DNA of 64,000 nucleotides, from the NCBI RefSeq assembly GCF_000382385.1, contig NZ_KB908323.1, positions 116,606-180,605 of the forward strand, written 5' to 3'. The translations under genes were made by a program, and so were the position numbers. Positions 18,601 to 27,097 of this stretch are shown here, in pieces. Source of the DNA: Segatella maculosa DSM 19339 = JCM 15638. Lineage in GTDB: Bacteria; Bacteroidota; Bacteroidia; Bacteroidales; Bacteroidaceae. The notes beneath the pieces are model-generated. The model searched no databases, was not told the DNA's origin, and worked only from the letters and a program-made list of their open reading frames with translations. Position 1 is the first letter of the stretch. Each line of letters starts with the position of its first letter.

Positions 18601-18784
18601 GTTTGAAGTTGCCGTCGATGTCGGAAATCGTACCGTTAGATGTACCTTTTTCCATGACCGAGGCACCGATAATCGGGTCGCCATTGGCATCGACAACAAT
18701 TCCGGAAAACTCTGTTTGCGCATAAATCAATGTGCAACAGAACATGAGCGTGGCGCTCATCATGAGTCGTTTCAGATTGTTCAT
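15686..18784 (-). CDS. SusC-like TonB-dependent fructan transporter
   Basis: The 1032-residue outer-membrane protein has a signal peptide, an N-terminal carboxypeptidase-D-like domain (SGIVVDANGDPIIGASV), the TonB-box region LLNEVVVTGYTKQRK near 100, a plug with LYIIDGVP and SIYGSRAANGVIIITTK, and a barrel ending in the Phe terminus LNVTF. It is the first gene of the fructan operon, with a TATCTTTG box on the minus strand at 18871-18864 and a leader of about 73 bases. It should import fructo-oligosaccharides with TonB energy. Confidence 0.96.
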   Translation of the reverse strand: MNNLKRLMMSATLMFCCTLIYAQTEFSGIVVDANGDPIIGASVMEKGTSNGTISDIDGNFKLKAKPGSTLLITYIGYVGQEVKAAPNLKITLKEESKLLNEVVVTGYTKQRKADLTGAISVVSVNEIAKQNENNPIKALQGRVPGMNISADGAPSGSATVRIRGIGTLNNNDPLYIIDGVPTKAGMHELNGNDIESIQVLKDAASASIYGSRAANGVIIITTKQGKKGKVKVDLDASVAVSSYAHKMDVMNAKEYGQVMWQAYVNDGMDPNTNGLGYRYQWGYDANGYPVLNGIKMNKYLDAASTTPAADTDWFDQTTRTGVIQQYNVAVSNGTEKGSSYFSLGYYKNLGIIKTSDFERFSARMNSDYKLIGNVLTVGENFTLNRTSEVQAPGGFLSNVLQFNPSLPVYTAKGEYAGPVGGYPDRENPVARLQRNSDNRYTYWRLFGDAYLNLNPFKGFNIRSTFGLDYSQKQQRIFTYPVTEGNVANNKNGVEAKQEHWTKWMWNAVATYNAVMGLNRVDAMFGMELNREDDTNFSGYKENFIILNPDYMWPDAGVGTAQSYGGGSGFSLISYFGKLNYNYDDKYMASLTMRHDGSSRFGRNNRYATFPSVSVGWRINRENFLKKATWIDDLKLRASWGQTGNQEISNIAHYTIYVSNYGVGENGGQSYGTSYDIGGTNGGKTLPSGFKRDQIGNDNIKWETTTQTNLGLDFSFFNGSLYGGFDWYYKKTKDILVQMAGIATMGEGSTQWINAGEMENRGIELNLGYRGQTNFGLKYDLTGNIGTYRNKITKLPATVAANGTFGGNGVKSVIGHPMGAQVGYIADGIFKSQDEIDNSAVQDGAALGRIRWKDLNGDNKITEADQDWIYNPVPDLTYGFNLYLEYKNFDFTMFWQGVQGVDIISDLKKETDLWAGLNIGFLNKGRRLLDAWSPTNTGSNIPALTLSDNNNEKRVSTYWVENGSYLKLRTIQLGYNFPQSIAKKLFMERFRVYLSAQNLLTVHSKSFTGVDPENPNFGYPIPLNITFGLNVTF

Positions 18785-18863
18785 TCGTTAATTTATTTAG
18801 GTTTATAATGTTATCAGACAGGAACCACATGACTTTTCAATGATCCTATCAAGGTTTCTGTCG

Positions 18864-18871
18864 CAAAGATA
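18864..18871 (-). promoter_or_regulatory. -7 box of the fructan operon
   Basis: CAAAGATA on the plus strand reads TATCTTTG on the minus strand, a perfect -7 box. No good TTTG lies at the right distance upstream, as expected for a promoter that needs an activator. Confidence 0.5.
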
Positions 18872-19016
18872 AACCGCAATCTTGTAAAACGAACGAACTT
18901 ATCGTTCAAAACAAAGCAAAAATGTTACATGAAACAAAAGTGATAGCTTTTGTTCAAAATGTTGCATTCTCTGCAAGGTTGGCCCCACTTTCTGCCATCC
19001 ATCGTACTTCTTTGGC

Positions 19017-19697
19017 CTATTCCGCAACCTTACGGATAAGCGAAAGGCCGTCACGAAGAGGCAGAATAACTTTCTCTACCCGCTTATCGGCCATCACATG
19101 GTCGTTGAATGCACGGATACCGAGGGTTTGTTGGTCGTGGTCATAGGCTGAATCCACGACGTGACCGTCCCACAATGTATTGTCGGCCACAATGTAACCG
19201 CCCCGCCGAAGCACTGACATTGCCATCTCATAAGTCTCGATATACGTGCGTTTATCGCCGTCGATGAAAGCCATATCGAACGTAATTCCAAGCTTAGGGG
19301 CCAACAGATTAGCATCTCCGATGGCGAAAACAATGCGCTCACTTACGTGAGATTGCTCGATCCAAGGGCGTGTAAAGTCTTCCATTTCGTCGTTGATTTC
19401 AAACGTATATACCTTGCCGTCGCCCGTCAATCCCTCGGCCATGCAAATGGCACTGTAGCCACTGAACGTGCCCACTTCAAGGATATTCCTCGGTCGAATC
19501 ATCGTGACAAGCATCTTGAGCAGCCTGCCTTGAATATGCCCGCTGGCCATTCGGCCGTGTATGGTGTGGATATTCGTGGCCCGATAGAGGCGATACAGAT
19601 AGTCGTCTTCGGGGTCGATGTGTTGCACGATATATGCATTGATAGGGTCTTCTATGCTTTGCAGTGCCGCAACCTGCCGCTCTCCGTGTCTGTTCAT
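19017..19697 (-). CDS. O-methyltransferase (SAM-dependent, family 3)
   Basis: The 226-residue enzyme has the SAM-binding motif ILEVGTFSGYSAI, the acidic FEIND end of strand 2, the metal-binding DMAFIDGDK segment and GGYIVADNTLWDG, all typical of the metal-dependent COMT/caffeoyl-CoA O-methyltransferase group. The substrate is unknown. It starts three bases after the stop of aroQ and is surely co-transcribed with it, a pairing I have seen in other Bacteroidales, though the biological link is not clear. Confidence 0.88.
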   Translation of the reverse strand: MNRHGERQVAALQSIEDPINAYIVQHIDPEDDYLYRLYRATNIHTIHGRMASGHIQGRLLKMLVTMIRPRNILEVGTFSGYSAICMAEGLTGDGKVYTFEINDEMEDFTRPWIEQSHVSERIVFAIGDANLLAPKLGITFDMAFIDGDKRTYIETYEMAMSVLRRGGYIVADNTLWDGHVVDSAYDHDQQTLGIRAFNDHVMADKRVEKVILPLRDGLSLIRKVAE

Positions 19698-19700
19698 CGC

Positions 19701-20135
19701 TCAAACGGCATTGGAAAGATGGGCAAGTATGCCGTCAATGGCCATGACATAGCCATGCAATCCGAAGCCGCAGACGACGCCAAGGCAGACAGAACTGAGA
19801 TAAGACTGATGGCGGAAAGCCTCCCGACGGTGCACATTACTGATGTGAACCTCCACCACCGGGCACTTCAATGCGCGAATACAGTCTTGCAAAGCAATGC
19901 TCGTATGGGTGTAGGCACCGGCATTCAGCACCACACCGTCATGCGTAAAGCCCACTTTCTGCAGCTTGTCAATCAGCTCACCCTCGCTGTTACTCTGGAA
20001 ATATTCAATCTCGATGTCGGGGAATTTAGCCTTCAATGCGGGCAGAAAGTCCTCGAACGACCGGCCGCCATAGATACCCGGCTCGCGAACTCCCAAGAGA
20101 TTGAGGTTCGGTCCGTTGATGATTTGAATCTTCAT
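19701..20135 (-). CDS. aroQ: 3-dehydroquinate dehydratase, type II
   Basis: This 144-residue enzyme catalyses the third step of the shikimate pathway. The family signature INGPNLNLLGVREPGIYG opens the protein with the catalytic Arg and Tyr, QSNSEGELIDKLQ and LNAGAYTHTSIALQDC follow, and VEVHISNVHRREAFRHQSY carries the active-site His. Length is normal for a type II (dodecameric) enzyme. It is divergent from xerD. Confidence 0.95.
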   Translation of the reverse strand: MKIQIINGPNLNLLGVREPGIYGGRSFEDFLPALKAKFPDIEIEYFQSNSEGELIDKLQKVGFTHDGVVLNAGAYTHTSIALQDCIRALKCPVVEVHISNVHRREAFRHQSYLSSVCLGVVCGFGLHGYVMAIDGILAHLSNAV

Positions 20136-20235
20136 TGTCTCGTTTTTTTTGTTTATCTTTGCAGCAATGGCATGCGGAAAGGCTTACAACACTTGCCAAA
20201 TACGCCATCCTGCAGCAGCAAAAATAATAAAATAA

Positions 20236-21153
20236 ATGGAAACCGACAAGAAAAGCGATGCGAATATACTGAAGACTTATCTGCGATATCTGAAGTTGGA
20301 GCGCAATTATTCGCAGAACACAATCGATGCCTACGCCCATGACATCGCGTGGCTCATGGACTATTGCGACCGAGAATCGCGCAAACCGACGGCCTTGCAG
20401 CCCGAAGACCTGCAGCATTTTGCGGCTTCACTGCATGAATATCAAGTCGGTCCGCGCTCGCAGGCCCGCATCTTGAGTGGCGTCCGCTCCTTTTATCGCT
20501 ATCTGTTGCTCGACGGTTACATCGAAACCGACCCCACCGAACTGCTCGAATCGCCCGTCTTGGGACAACATCTACCCGAGGTTCTGTCCACCGAAGAGGT
20601 GGATTTGCTGGAGCAAAGCATTGACCTTTCGAAGCCCGAAGGCCAACGTAACCGCGCCATTATCGAGATATTGTTCTCTTGTGGTCTGCGCGTTTCGGAA
20701 TTAGTCAACTTGAAACTCTCGCAACTCCATCTTGAAGAAGGCTTCATTCGCGTGCTGGGTAAGGGGTCGAAAGAGCGGCTCGTACCGATTTCTCCGCGTG
20801 CCATTAAAGAACTAAAACTGTGGTTCACCGACCGTGTCCACCTGAAAATCAAGCGCGGAGAAGAGGATTTCGTATTTCTGAGTAAGCGTGGTGGGCATCT
20901 CACGCGCACCATGATTCTCATCATGATCAAGCGACAAGCTGAAGAAGCCGGCCTCAAAAAGACGATTTCCCCCCACACCTTGCGCCACAGTTTTGCCACG
21001 GCTTTGTTGAAAGGTGGCGCCGATTTGCGGGCCATTCAGGCCATGTTGGGCCACGAAAGCATCGGTACCACCGAGATTTATACGCACATCGACACGACAA
21101 CCTTACGCGAAGAAATCCTGAATCATCACCCCCGAAACATGAAAAAACCATGA
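20236..21153 (+). CDS. xerD: Site-specific tyrosine recombinase XerD
   Basis: The 305-residue recombinase resolves chromosome dimers at dif with XerC. The N-terminal core-binding SAM-like domain (10-95) precedes the catalytic domain with R152 (CGLRVSEL), K176 (LGKGSKERL), H247 and R250 (SPHTLRHSF), H273 and nucleophile Y282 (GTTEIYTHI). All five key residues are intact. TATCTTTG at 20154-20161 is a likely -7 box. It looks chromosomal and not part of a mobile element. Confidence 0.93.
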   Translation: METDKKSDANILKTYLRYLKLERNYSQNTIDAYAHDIAWLMDYCDRESRKPTALQPEDLQHFAASLHEYQVGPRSQARILSGVRSFYRYLLLDGYIETDPTELLESPVLGQHLPEVLSTEEVDLLEQSIDLSKPEGQRNRAIIEILFSCGLRVSELVNLKLSQLHLEEGFIRVLGKGSKERLVPISPRAIKELKLWFTDRVHLKIKRGEEDFVFLSKRGGHLTRTMILIMIKRQAEEAGLKKTISPHTLRHSFATALLKGGADLRAIQAMLGHESIGTTEIYTHIDTTTLREEILNHHPRNMKKP

Positions 21154-21162
21154 GGTAACGCA

Positions 21163-21190
21163 TGTAGGGACACATGGTTCGTGCGTCCGC
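21163..21190. repeat. GC-rich hairpin repeat, family A single degenerate copy
   Basis: TGTAGGGACACATGG and TTCGTGCGTCCG form a single, imperfect forward hairpin directly after xerD. No inverted partner is present. The rest of the 400-base gap up to 21556 holds the CoA-transferase promoter and otherwise nothing that I recognise. Confidence 0.65.
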
Positions 21191-21501
21191 TCAAGGTGAA
21201 AGGGAAACGCACGTGCGCATTCTGCATGCTCGCTTCATACGAAATGTGCCGACAATAACTCCATTCACATGCCTCCAAAAACCCAATTCACAGCCTTTTC
21301 GCAATAAAACGGGAGGCGAGAACATGATAGATATATATATAATAAGGTGGAAGTACATTCCATGGAAGCAGGTTGGGTTTGCAAACCACGCTGTCTTCTG
21401 CCCTAAGACAAGAGCTATCGGCCCCGAAAACCAATCTTTTGCGCATCTAATATTGATAATTATACAAATCTATCTTGCTTTTATGCAAAAACAAAAGAAT
21501 G

Positions 21502-21533
21502 TTTGTATATTTATAAAATTAGTCGTATCTTTG
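21502..21533 (+). promoter_or_regulatory. Promoter of the CoA-transferase gene
   Basis: TTTG at 21502-21505, 20 bases, then TATCTTTG at 21526-21533 is a full consensus match. Transcription would begin near 21540, leaving a leader of only about 17 bases. Confidence 0.7.
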
Positions 21534-21556
21534 TTCACATCAATTGAAACGACGAT

Positions 21557-23047
21557 ATGGGATACACGAGAATGTCGGCTGCCGAGGCTGCGGCCATGAT
21601 CAAAAACGACGAGACTATTGCGCTTTCGGGGTTCACTCCAAACGGTGTTCCCAAGGCCGTTTTCCGCGAACTCTCCAAACATGCCGAGCAAGAACACGAG
21701 GCCGGGCGTCCCTTTCAGATTGGAATTATCACCGGAGCCTCCACAGGTCAGAGCGTAGAAGGCGACATGGCAGCGGCCAAGGCTATCAAGTTCAGGGCGC
21801 CGTTCTCCACGAATAAGGACTTCAGAGACTGCACTAACGCGGGCGAAATCGACTTCGAGGACATGCATCTTGGCCATGTTGCCGAGCGATTGCGGCGTGG
21901 GTTCTATGGCGAAATCGACTGGGCCATCATCGAAGTGAGCGGCTTGGAGGAGGGAACCTCCACGTGCAAGGCCTTCCTGACCAGTGCCGGAGGCATCGTA
22001 CCCACCATTGTCAGGCTGGCTAAACACGTCATCATCGAGCACAACAGCTTTCACCATCCGACGTCACATCTGCTGCATGACGTGTACGAGATAGCCGAAT
22101 GCCCCCGCCGTCTCCCCATTCCTATCCTACAGGTTGGCGACCGCATCGGCAGAGAATACGTGGAAATCGATGCCAAGAAAATCGTTGGTGTGGTGGAATG
22201 TTGCATTCCCGAGGAAGCACGCGCATTCACTCCGCTCGACCCGGTCACTGAACAAATGGGCCATAACGTGGCCGATTTCTTGGTAAACGACCTGAAACGG
22301 GGCATCATTCCGCCCGAATTCCTGCCCTTGCAGAGCGGAGTTGGCGTGACGAGCAACGCCGTTCTCGAGGCATTGGGGCAGAATCCGGCCGTCCCGGTGT
22401 TCTCCGTTTACGCGGAGGTTGTGCAAGATTCCGTCGTAAAATACATGAGAGAGGGGCGCATCAAGGCTGCCAGTTGCTCGTCGTTGACTGTCACCAACGA
22501 CACCTTAAAAGGCATTTATGCCGACATGGACTATTTCAAAGACCGCATAACCATACGTCAAAGCGAGATTAGCAACGCGCCCGAGGTCATCAGAAGACTT
22601 GGAGTCATCGCCATGAATACGGCACTTGAGTGCGATATCTACGGCAACGAGAACTCCAGTCACATCTGTGGCAGCCGGCTGATGAACGGAGTCGGCGGCT
22701 CATGCGACTATGAACGGAACGGCTTTATCAGCATTTTTACGACACAGAGTACGGCAAAAAACGGTGCCATCAGTAGCATTGTGCCCATGTGCAGCCATGT
22801 AGATTCAACCGAACACGACGTAGATGTCATTGTAACCGAGCAGGGAGTGGCCGACTTGAGAGGCAAAGGTCCGCTGCGAAGAGCGCAGGAAATCATCGAA
22901 AACTGTGCGCACCCGGACTATCGTCCCTTGCTTCGCGACTACCTGAAGATAGCAGGTAAGGGACACGAACCGCAGCACATGCGTGCAGCCCTCGCCTTCC
23001 ACGATGCCTATCTGACGAAAGGCGACATGCGACTGACGGAGTTTTGA
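21557..23047 (+). CDS. Acetyl-CoA hydrolase / acetate:succinate CoA-transferase
   Basis: The 496-residue class I CoA-transferase moves CoA between short-chain acids (acetate, succinate, possibly propionate) and fits the succinate/propionate fermentation of Bacteroidales. It carries the N-terminal TPNGVPKAVFREL segment, the catalytic Glu in FSVYAEVVQD near residue 290, and GGSCDYERNGF and VTEQGVADLRGKGP in the C-terminal domain. It stands alone with its own promoter. Which acid pair it prefers cannot be read from the sequence. Confidence 0.9.
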   Translation: MGYTRMSAAEAAAMIKNDETIALSGFTPNGVPKAVFRELSKHAEQEHEAGRPFQIGIITGASTGQSVEGDMAAAKAIKFRAPFSTNKDFRDCTNAGEIDFEDMHLGHVAERLRRGFYGEIDWAIIEVSGLEEGTSTCKAFLTSAGGIVPTIVRLAKHVIIEHNSFHHPTSHLLHDVYEIAECPRRLPIPILQVGDRIGREYVEIDAKKIVGVVECCIPEEARAFTPLDPVTEQMGHNVADFLVNDLKRGIIPPEFLPLQSGVGVTSNAVLEALGQNPAVPVFSVYAEVVQDSVVKYMREGRIKAASCSSLTVTNDTLKGIYADMDYFKDRITIRQSEISNAPEVIRRLGVIAMNTALECDIYGNENSSHICGSRLMNGVGGSCDYERNGFISIFTTQSTAKNGAISSIVPMCSHVDSTEHDVDVIVTEQGVADLRGKGPLRRAQEIIENCAHPDYRPLLRDYLKIAGKGHEPQHMRAALAFHDAYLTKGDMRLTEF

Positions 23048-24190
23048 TGCCGCAAAGAGATGGTATCTTCTGTCGATCATGTTAAAATAATTACACAAAA
23101 GACAGGGCTTTTCCAAGCAACCAAATAGAAATGGGAGGCGAAGGTCTCTGCGGTTTTCTGCTTGGTTTTGGCAAATGGTCTTGTCGTTTCTTGCAAGTGA
23201 TGTGCTTGTTTCAGTCCTGTTTGCTCGCAATATGGCCCATTTTACATGACGATATGGGTCATATTACACGCTAATCTAGCTTATTTTACCTGCCAAACCG
23301 AGGCATATTGCAACGTTGTTGCAGCCAAACGGCCCCACTTTGGCATTTATTTCCCGTCGTTGTTTCTGCTGAATTTCATAACCATCTGCTGGCCAACGAA
23401 TTACAAACATCTGAAATTCAGCGTGTATTTCCGTCCATCTTCTTTCGCTTTTCAAATACGCAAGCTACGCAAAGCCTTTTGTTAAGTATTTTCATTGCAT
23501 TCCTCTTCGGAAACCAAACGACTGAGCATAGCCGAAAAACAAGACAACGCAACACCGCTTCAAAGAATCGATTGGGAATGAAACGCGCAACGCTTGCAGC
23601 ATTGAACCCCAATAGCTGCGATGTATTCCCCGCCGAATAGAAATGGAACAAGGAAAACCAAGCGACCTGTCGCCAACAGCATGGGGTTGCAATAGATTGG
23701 ATTTCCTGCCTTTGAAAGGGTCAGGAGAGGCCATAAATCCAATGGGGTTTACGGGGTGCATGTGGCTTATTCCACCTCTCATTCAATTCCTATGAGCCTC
23801 AAGGGCATGGACAATGGAAATGACTTCGGCCTTTATCGGCATGAAAAGGAATAGGGAAAAGGTGGTTATTAAATTTATAAAAGATGTTAATAGAATGAAT
23901 GAAATTGCCATAAATAGCCTATCTTTGTTTTCGTATGAAACATATAGTCTTACCAACACAAGCAAAGTGATGCGGAATATTTCCGAAATGAAACCATCAT
24001 ATCATACAATGAAAACGAAGAATAAGCCTAAATGGTATTTCTTTTACGGTCTTTTTGCCTCGGTTTTTCCATGGGCAAGTGATGCCGGGCGACGGGATTC
24101 GTATTCCCAAATGCACGACCTTTGCTTGAGAACACAGGCTTTATAAGATGATAACACACTATTTACAACACTGAAAACCATTCATATCCT
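23048..24190. other. 1.1-kb region without a convincing gene
   Basis: This gap holds a diverged AT-rich hairpin copy (23226-23310), and a -7 box TATCTTTG at 23920-23927 that may serve the transporter operon with a leader of about 255 bases. Short frames on both strands lack ribosome sites, family likeness or good starts. One 45-codon frame at 24009-24146 has a signal-peptide-like start and could be a decayed gene. Confidence 0.5.
23226..23310. repeat. AT-rich hairpin repeat, family B copy 3 (diverged)
   Basis: CAATATGGCCCATTTTAC, ATATGGGTCATATTACACGC and AGGCATATTGCAAC resemble the other copies but with more changes. No family A unit is adjacent. Confidence 0.55.
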
Positions 24191-25585
24191 ATGTGGAAAC
24201 TACTGACTCCTCCGGCCTATAAAGCCGAACAAACCGGCCCCGAAGCCGATGCAAGATACAAGAAATTGCGTTGGCAGGTGTTCTTGGGCATCTTTATCGG
24301 ATACGCCGGCTTTTATATTGTGCGCAAGAACTTCTCAATGGCGATACCGATGCTTGCCAATTTCGGTTTCGACAAAGGCGAGTTGGGCATCGTACTCTCG
24401 ATGAATGCCATCGCATATGGCTTCTCGAAGTTCATCATGGCAAGCATTTCCGACCGTAGCAACGCCCGTGCTTTCCTGCCATTGGGCTTGGTGATGGCCG
24501 CCATATCCATGCTCTTCATGATTGTTCCCATTCAATGGATCGGCGCCGACCACAAATCGCTGGCCATTCTCCTGATGGCTGTGCTCAACTTCCTTGTGGG
24601 CTGGTTCAACGGCATGGGGTGGCCGCCGTGCGGACGCGTGATGACGCACTGGTTCTCCATCAAAGAGCGCGGCACATGGATGTCATTCTGGAACTGTGCC
24701 CATAATGTTGGCGGCGCTTTGGTAGGTCCTATGGCCGTATATGGCGCAATGTGGTTCGGATCATGGTTCTATGGCGCCGATGCGCAGCGATATTTCCTCA
24801 TCGGAACCTATGCTTTCCCGGCCGCGGTAGCCATTTTGATTGCCTTGTTGGCCTATAGCATGATACGAGACACGCCACAATCGTGCGGACTTCCGTCCAT
24901 TGAGAAGTGGAGCGGCTCGGCTTCAAAGAACTATAATGAGAAGGCCGAGCAGGTACTTTCCACGAAAGAGATATTCAGAATCGTGCTTTCCAACAAGTTC
25001 CTTTGGTATATTGCCTTTGCGAATGCCTTTGTTTACATGGTACGCTACGGCTGTTTGGACTGGGCACCGACTATTCTGACCGAGAAAGGCATCGACATCA
25101 AGAGTGCCGGCTGGGCCTACTTCGCCTACGAGATAGCTGCCATTCCGGGCACCATCATCTGCGGTTGGCTGTCAGACAAGGTATTCAACGGCCGACGTGC
25201 CCTGCCTACGATCCTATTCATGGTGCTTGTGGCCGTAGCCATCGTGGTTTACTGGCAGAACATCGACAATGTGAATGTCGTTATCGGCTGTTTAATCGCC
25301 ATAGGTTTCCTGATTTACGGGCCAGTAATGCTCATTGGGGTGCAAGCTTTAGACCTTGCGCCGAAGAATGCAGCAGGAACGGCGGCCGGTTTGACGGGTT
25401 TCATGGGCTATGTACTGGGAACGGCGCTTCTGGCCAACATCGTTATCGGCTATGTGGCCGAAGTTGCCGGCTGGAACTGGACGTTTATCCTCCTCATCAT
25501 CGCCTGTTTACTTTCCATTCTCTTTATGGGACTGACCTATCATGAGGAACAATATCTGGTAAAACAGCAAAAGAACGAAGCATAA
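24191..25585 (+). CDS. Organophosphate:phosphate antiporter (GlpT/UhpT family)
   Basis: This 464-residue inner-membrane protein has 12 predicted helices and the features of the OPA family: R45 in YIVRKNFSM, GMGWPPCGRVMTHWF near 142, H171 in WNCAHNVGG and R285 in YMVRYGCLDWAP. These match the Arg/His/Arg set that binds the phosphate group in E. coli GlpT. It should exchange a sugar- or glycerol-phosphate for phosphate. A second, different OPA gene follows after 24 bases. Confidence 0.9.
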   Translation: MWKLLTPPAYKAEQTGPEADARYKKLRWQVFLGIFIGYAGFYIVRKNFSMAIPMLANFGFDKGELGIVLSMNAIAYGFSKFIMASISDRSNARAFLPLGLVMAAISMLFMIVPIQWIGADHKSLAILLMAVLNFLVGWFNGMGWPPCGRVMTHWFSIKERGTWMSFWNCAHNVGGALVGPMAVYGAMWFGSWFYGADAQRYFLIGTYAFPAAVAILIALLAYSMIRDTPQSCGLPSIEKWSGSASKNYNEKAEQVLSTKEIFRIVLSNKFLWYIAFANAFVYMVRYGCLDWAPTILTEKGIDIKSAGWAYFAYEIAAIPGTIICGWLSDKVFNGRRALPTILFMVLVAVAIVVYWQNIDNVNVVIGCLIAIGFLIYGPVMLIGVQALDLAPKNAAGTAAGLTGFMGYVLGTALLANIVIGYVAEVAGWNWTFILLIIACLLSILFMGLTYHEEQYLVKQQKNEA

Positions 25586-25609
25586 ACACTAAAAACACTA
25601 AATTTTATA

Positions 25610-27094
25610 ATGGAAAAGACAGACGTATATAAACCGTTAGGCCCACAAAGAAAACCGTTTTTGAAATGGCAGATGCGCACTATTCTCATCACAATGATAG
25701 GATATGCCATCTTCTACTTCGTGAGAAAGAACTTCTCTTTGGCCATGCCAGGACTGACAGCAGAGTATGGTATCACCAATAAAAGCTTTGGTTGGATTAT
25801 CTTTATCGGCTCGCTCGTCTATGGTTTCTCGAGATTCATCAACGGCTATCTGGTCGATAAAATCAAAGGTCGCATTGTCATGGCATTAGGTTTGTTCCTT
25901 TGTGCCGTTGCAAACTTTGCTTTCGGGTTCGGTGTCAACCTTAGTGCGATGATAACCGGGGCGGATCACGGGGCAGACTTCACGTCGACGTTTATCTTCA
26001 TCATGGGAATCATCATCATTCTTAATCAATATTTCCAAGGAATGGGCTATCCTCCCTGCGCCAGAATACTGCCCCACTGGATCCATCCCAGCGAGTTAGC
26101 CACGAAGATGTCGATATGGAACACCTCACATTCCGTGGGTGCGACGCTGGCCGTGCTGATTTGCGGATACATCATGGGCACAATGGGCGTCAACCTGAGC
26201 AGCAATCCGGCTTGGGTGGCCCAGTTGACGACCCATCTCACAGACAATGGGGTCACGGATGCCGCAAATCAGGCCTTGGCCTACGCATCTCATACCGGAG
26301 CATGGCGTTGGTGCTTTTGGATTCCGGCCTGCATCGCGTTGGTAGGTTCGCTTTTCATTCTGATAGGACTCCGCGATGAGCCGAAAGATGTAGGGCTTCC
26401 CGACCTCCCCGACACCTCATTGGGCCACTATACTGACGCAAAAGACAAGAAAGCCCGGAAGAAATTCGAGATGATTATGGTGTGGAAAAACCGCTGGGTT
26501 TGGACATTTTGCATCGCTAATCTCTTTGTATATATCGTTCGTATGGGTATTTTAGACTGGGGACCGAAGTTCCTTACCGAGAGCAGAGGCATGAAAATAG
26601 CGGAAGCCGGCTGGACTGTTGCGGCCTTTGAGATAGCAGGTATCGTCGGAACTTTGTTCGCTGGGTGGGCCACTGACCATCTTTTTAAAGGCAAGGCTCA
26701 CCGTATGTGCGTGTTCAGCATGGTGGGTGCGACGCTCTTTATGACGATATTCAGGTTCCTACCCCAGAATTCGAGCTTCCTTTTGACAACGATTATCCTC
26801 ATCGGTGCAGGCTTCTGTATCTACGGACCACAGGCACTTATCGGCATAGCTTTGGGCAATCAGGCCACGAAAGAGGCCTCAGCGCGTGCCAACGGCCTGG
26901 CGGGCATCTTGGGTTACATTGGTGCCGGTCTGTCGGGCCTGCTGGTTGGCTACGTTGCCGACCTCTATGGGTGGACCCATGTCTTTGAAACCATCATCGT
27001 TGTTGCCGTCATCTGCATCTTCATTCTCGTGTCGATGTGGCAAGCTCCACGCGATGGTTATGAGAAGAGTCAGTCTATCAACTACGACGAATAA
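25610..27094 (+). CDS. Second organophosphate:phosphate antiporter
   Basis: The 494-residue protein keeps the same key positions as its neighbour: R39 in YFVRKNFSLAMP, GMGYPPCARILPHW, His in WNTSHSVGATL and Arg in YIVRMGILDWGP. It differs by a longer loop after the fifth helix (around residues 190-225, VNLSSNPAWVAQLTTHLTDN). The two are clearly paralogues but well diverged, so they probably take different phosphate esters. The HAD phosphatase starts three bases after its stop. Confidence 0.9.
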   Translation: MEKTDVYKPLGPQRKPFLKWQMRTILITMIGYAIFYFVRKNFSLAMPGLTAEYGITNKSFGWIIFIGSLVYGFSRFINGYLVDKIKGRIVMALGLFLCAVANFAFGFGVNLSAMITGADHGADFTSTFIFIMGIIIILNQYFQGMGYPPCARILPHWIHPSELATKMSIWNTSHSVGATLAVLICGYIMGTMGVNLSSNPAWVAQLTTHLTDNGVTDAANQALAYASHTGAWRWCFWIPACIALVGSLFILIGLRDEPKDVGLPDLPDTSLGHYTDAKDKKARKKFEMIMVWKNRWVWTFCIANLFVYIVRMGILDWGPKFLTESRGMKIAEAGWTVAAFEIAGIVGTLFAGWATDHLFKGKAHRMCVFSMVGATLFMTIFRFLPQNSSFLLTTIILIGAGFCIYGPQALIGIALGNQATKEASARANGLAGILGYIGAGLSGLLVGYVADLYGWTHVFETIIVVAVICIFILVSMWQAPRDGYEKSQSINYDE

Positions 27095-27097
27095 CGT

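Noticed and set aside
19347..20342. Plus-strand frame of 331 codons across the methyltransferase and aroQ
   Set aside because: It is antisense to two recognisable genes and runs into the xerD start region; no known domain.
20236..21153. XerD as the integrase of a mobile element
   Set aside because: It has the size, motifs and isolated chromosomal context of housekeeping XerD, with no element genes beside it.
23814..24146. Frame of 110 codons before the first OPA antiporter
   Set aside because: The first half is Lys/Asn-rich filler without a ribosome site and it overlaps a promoter box. Only the last 45 codons (from 24009) look slightly protein-like, not enough to call a gene.
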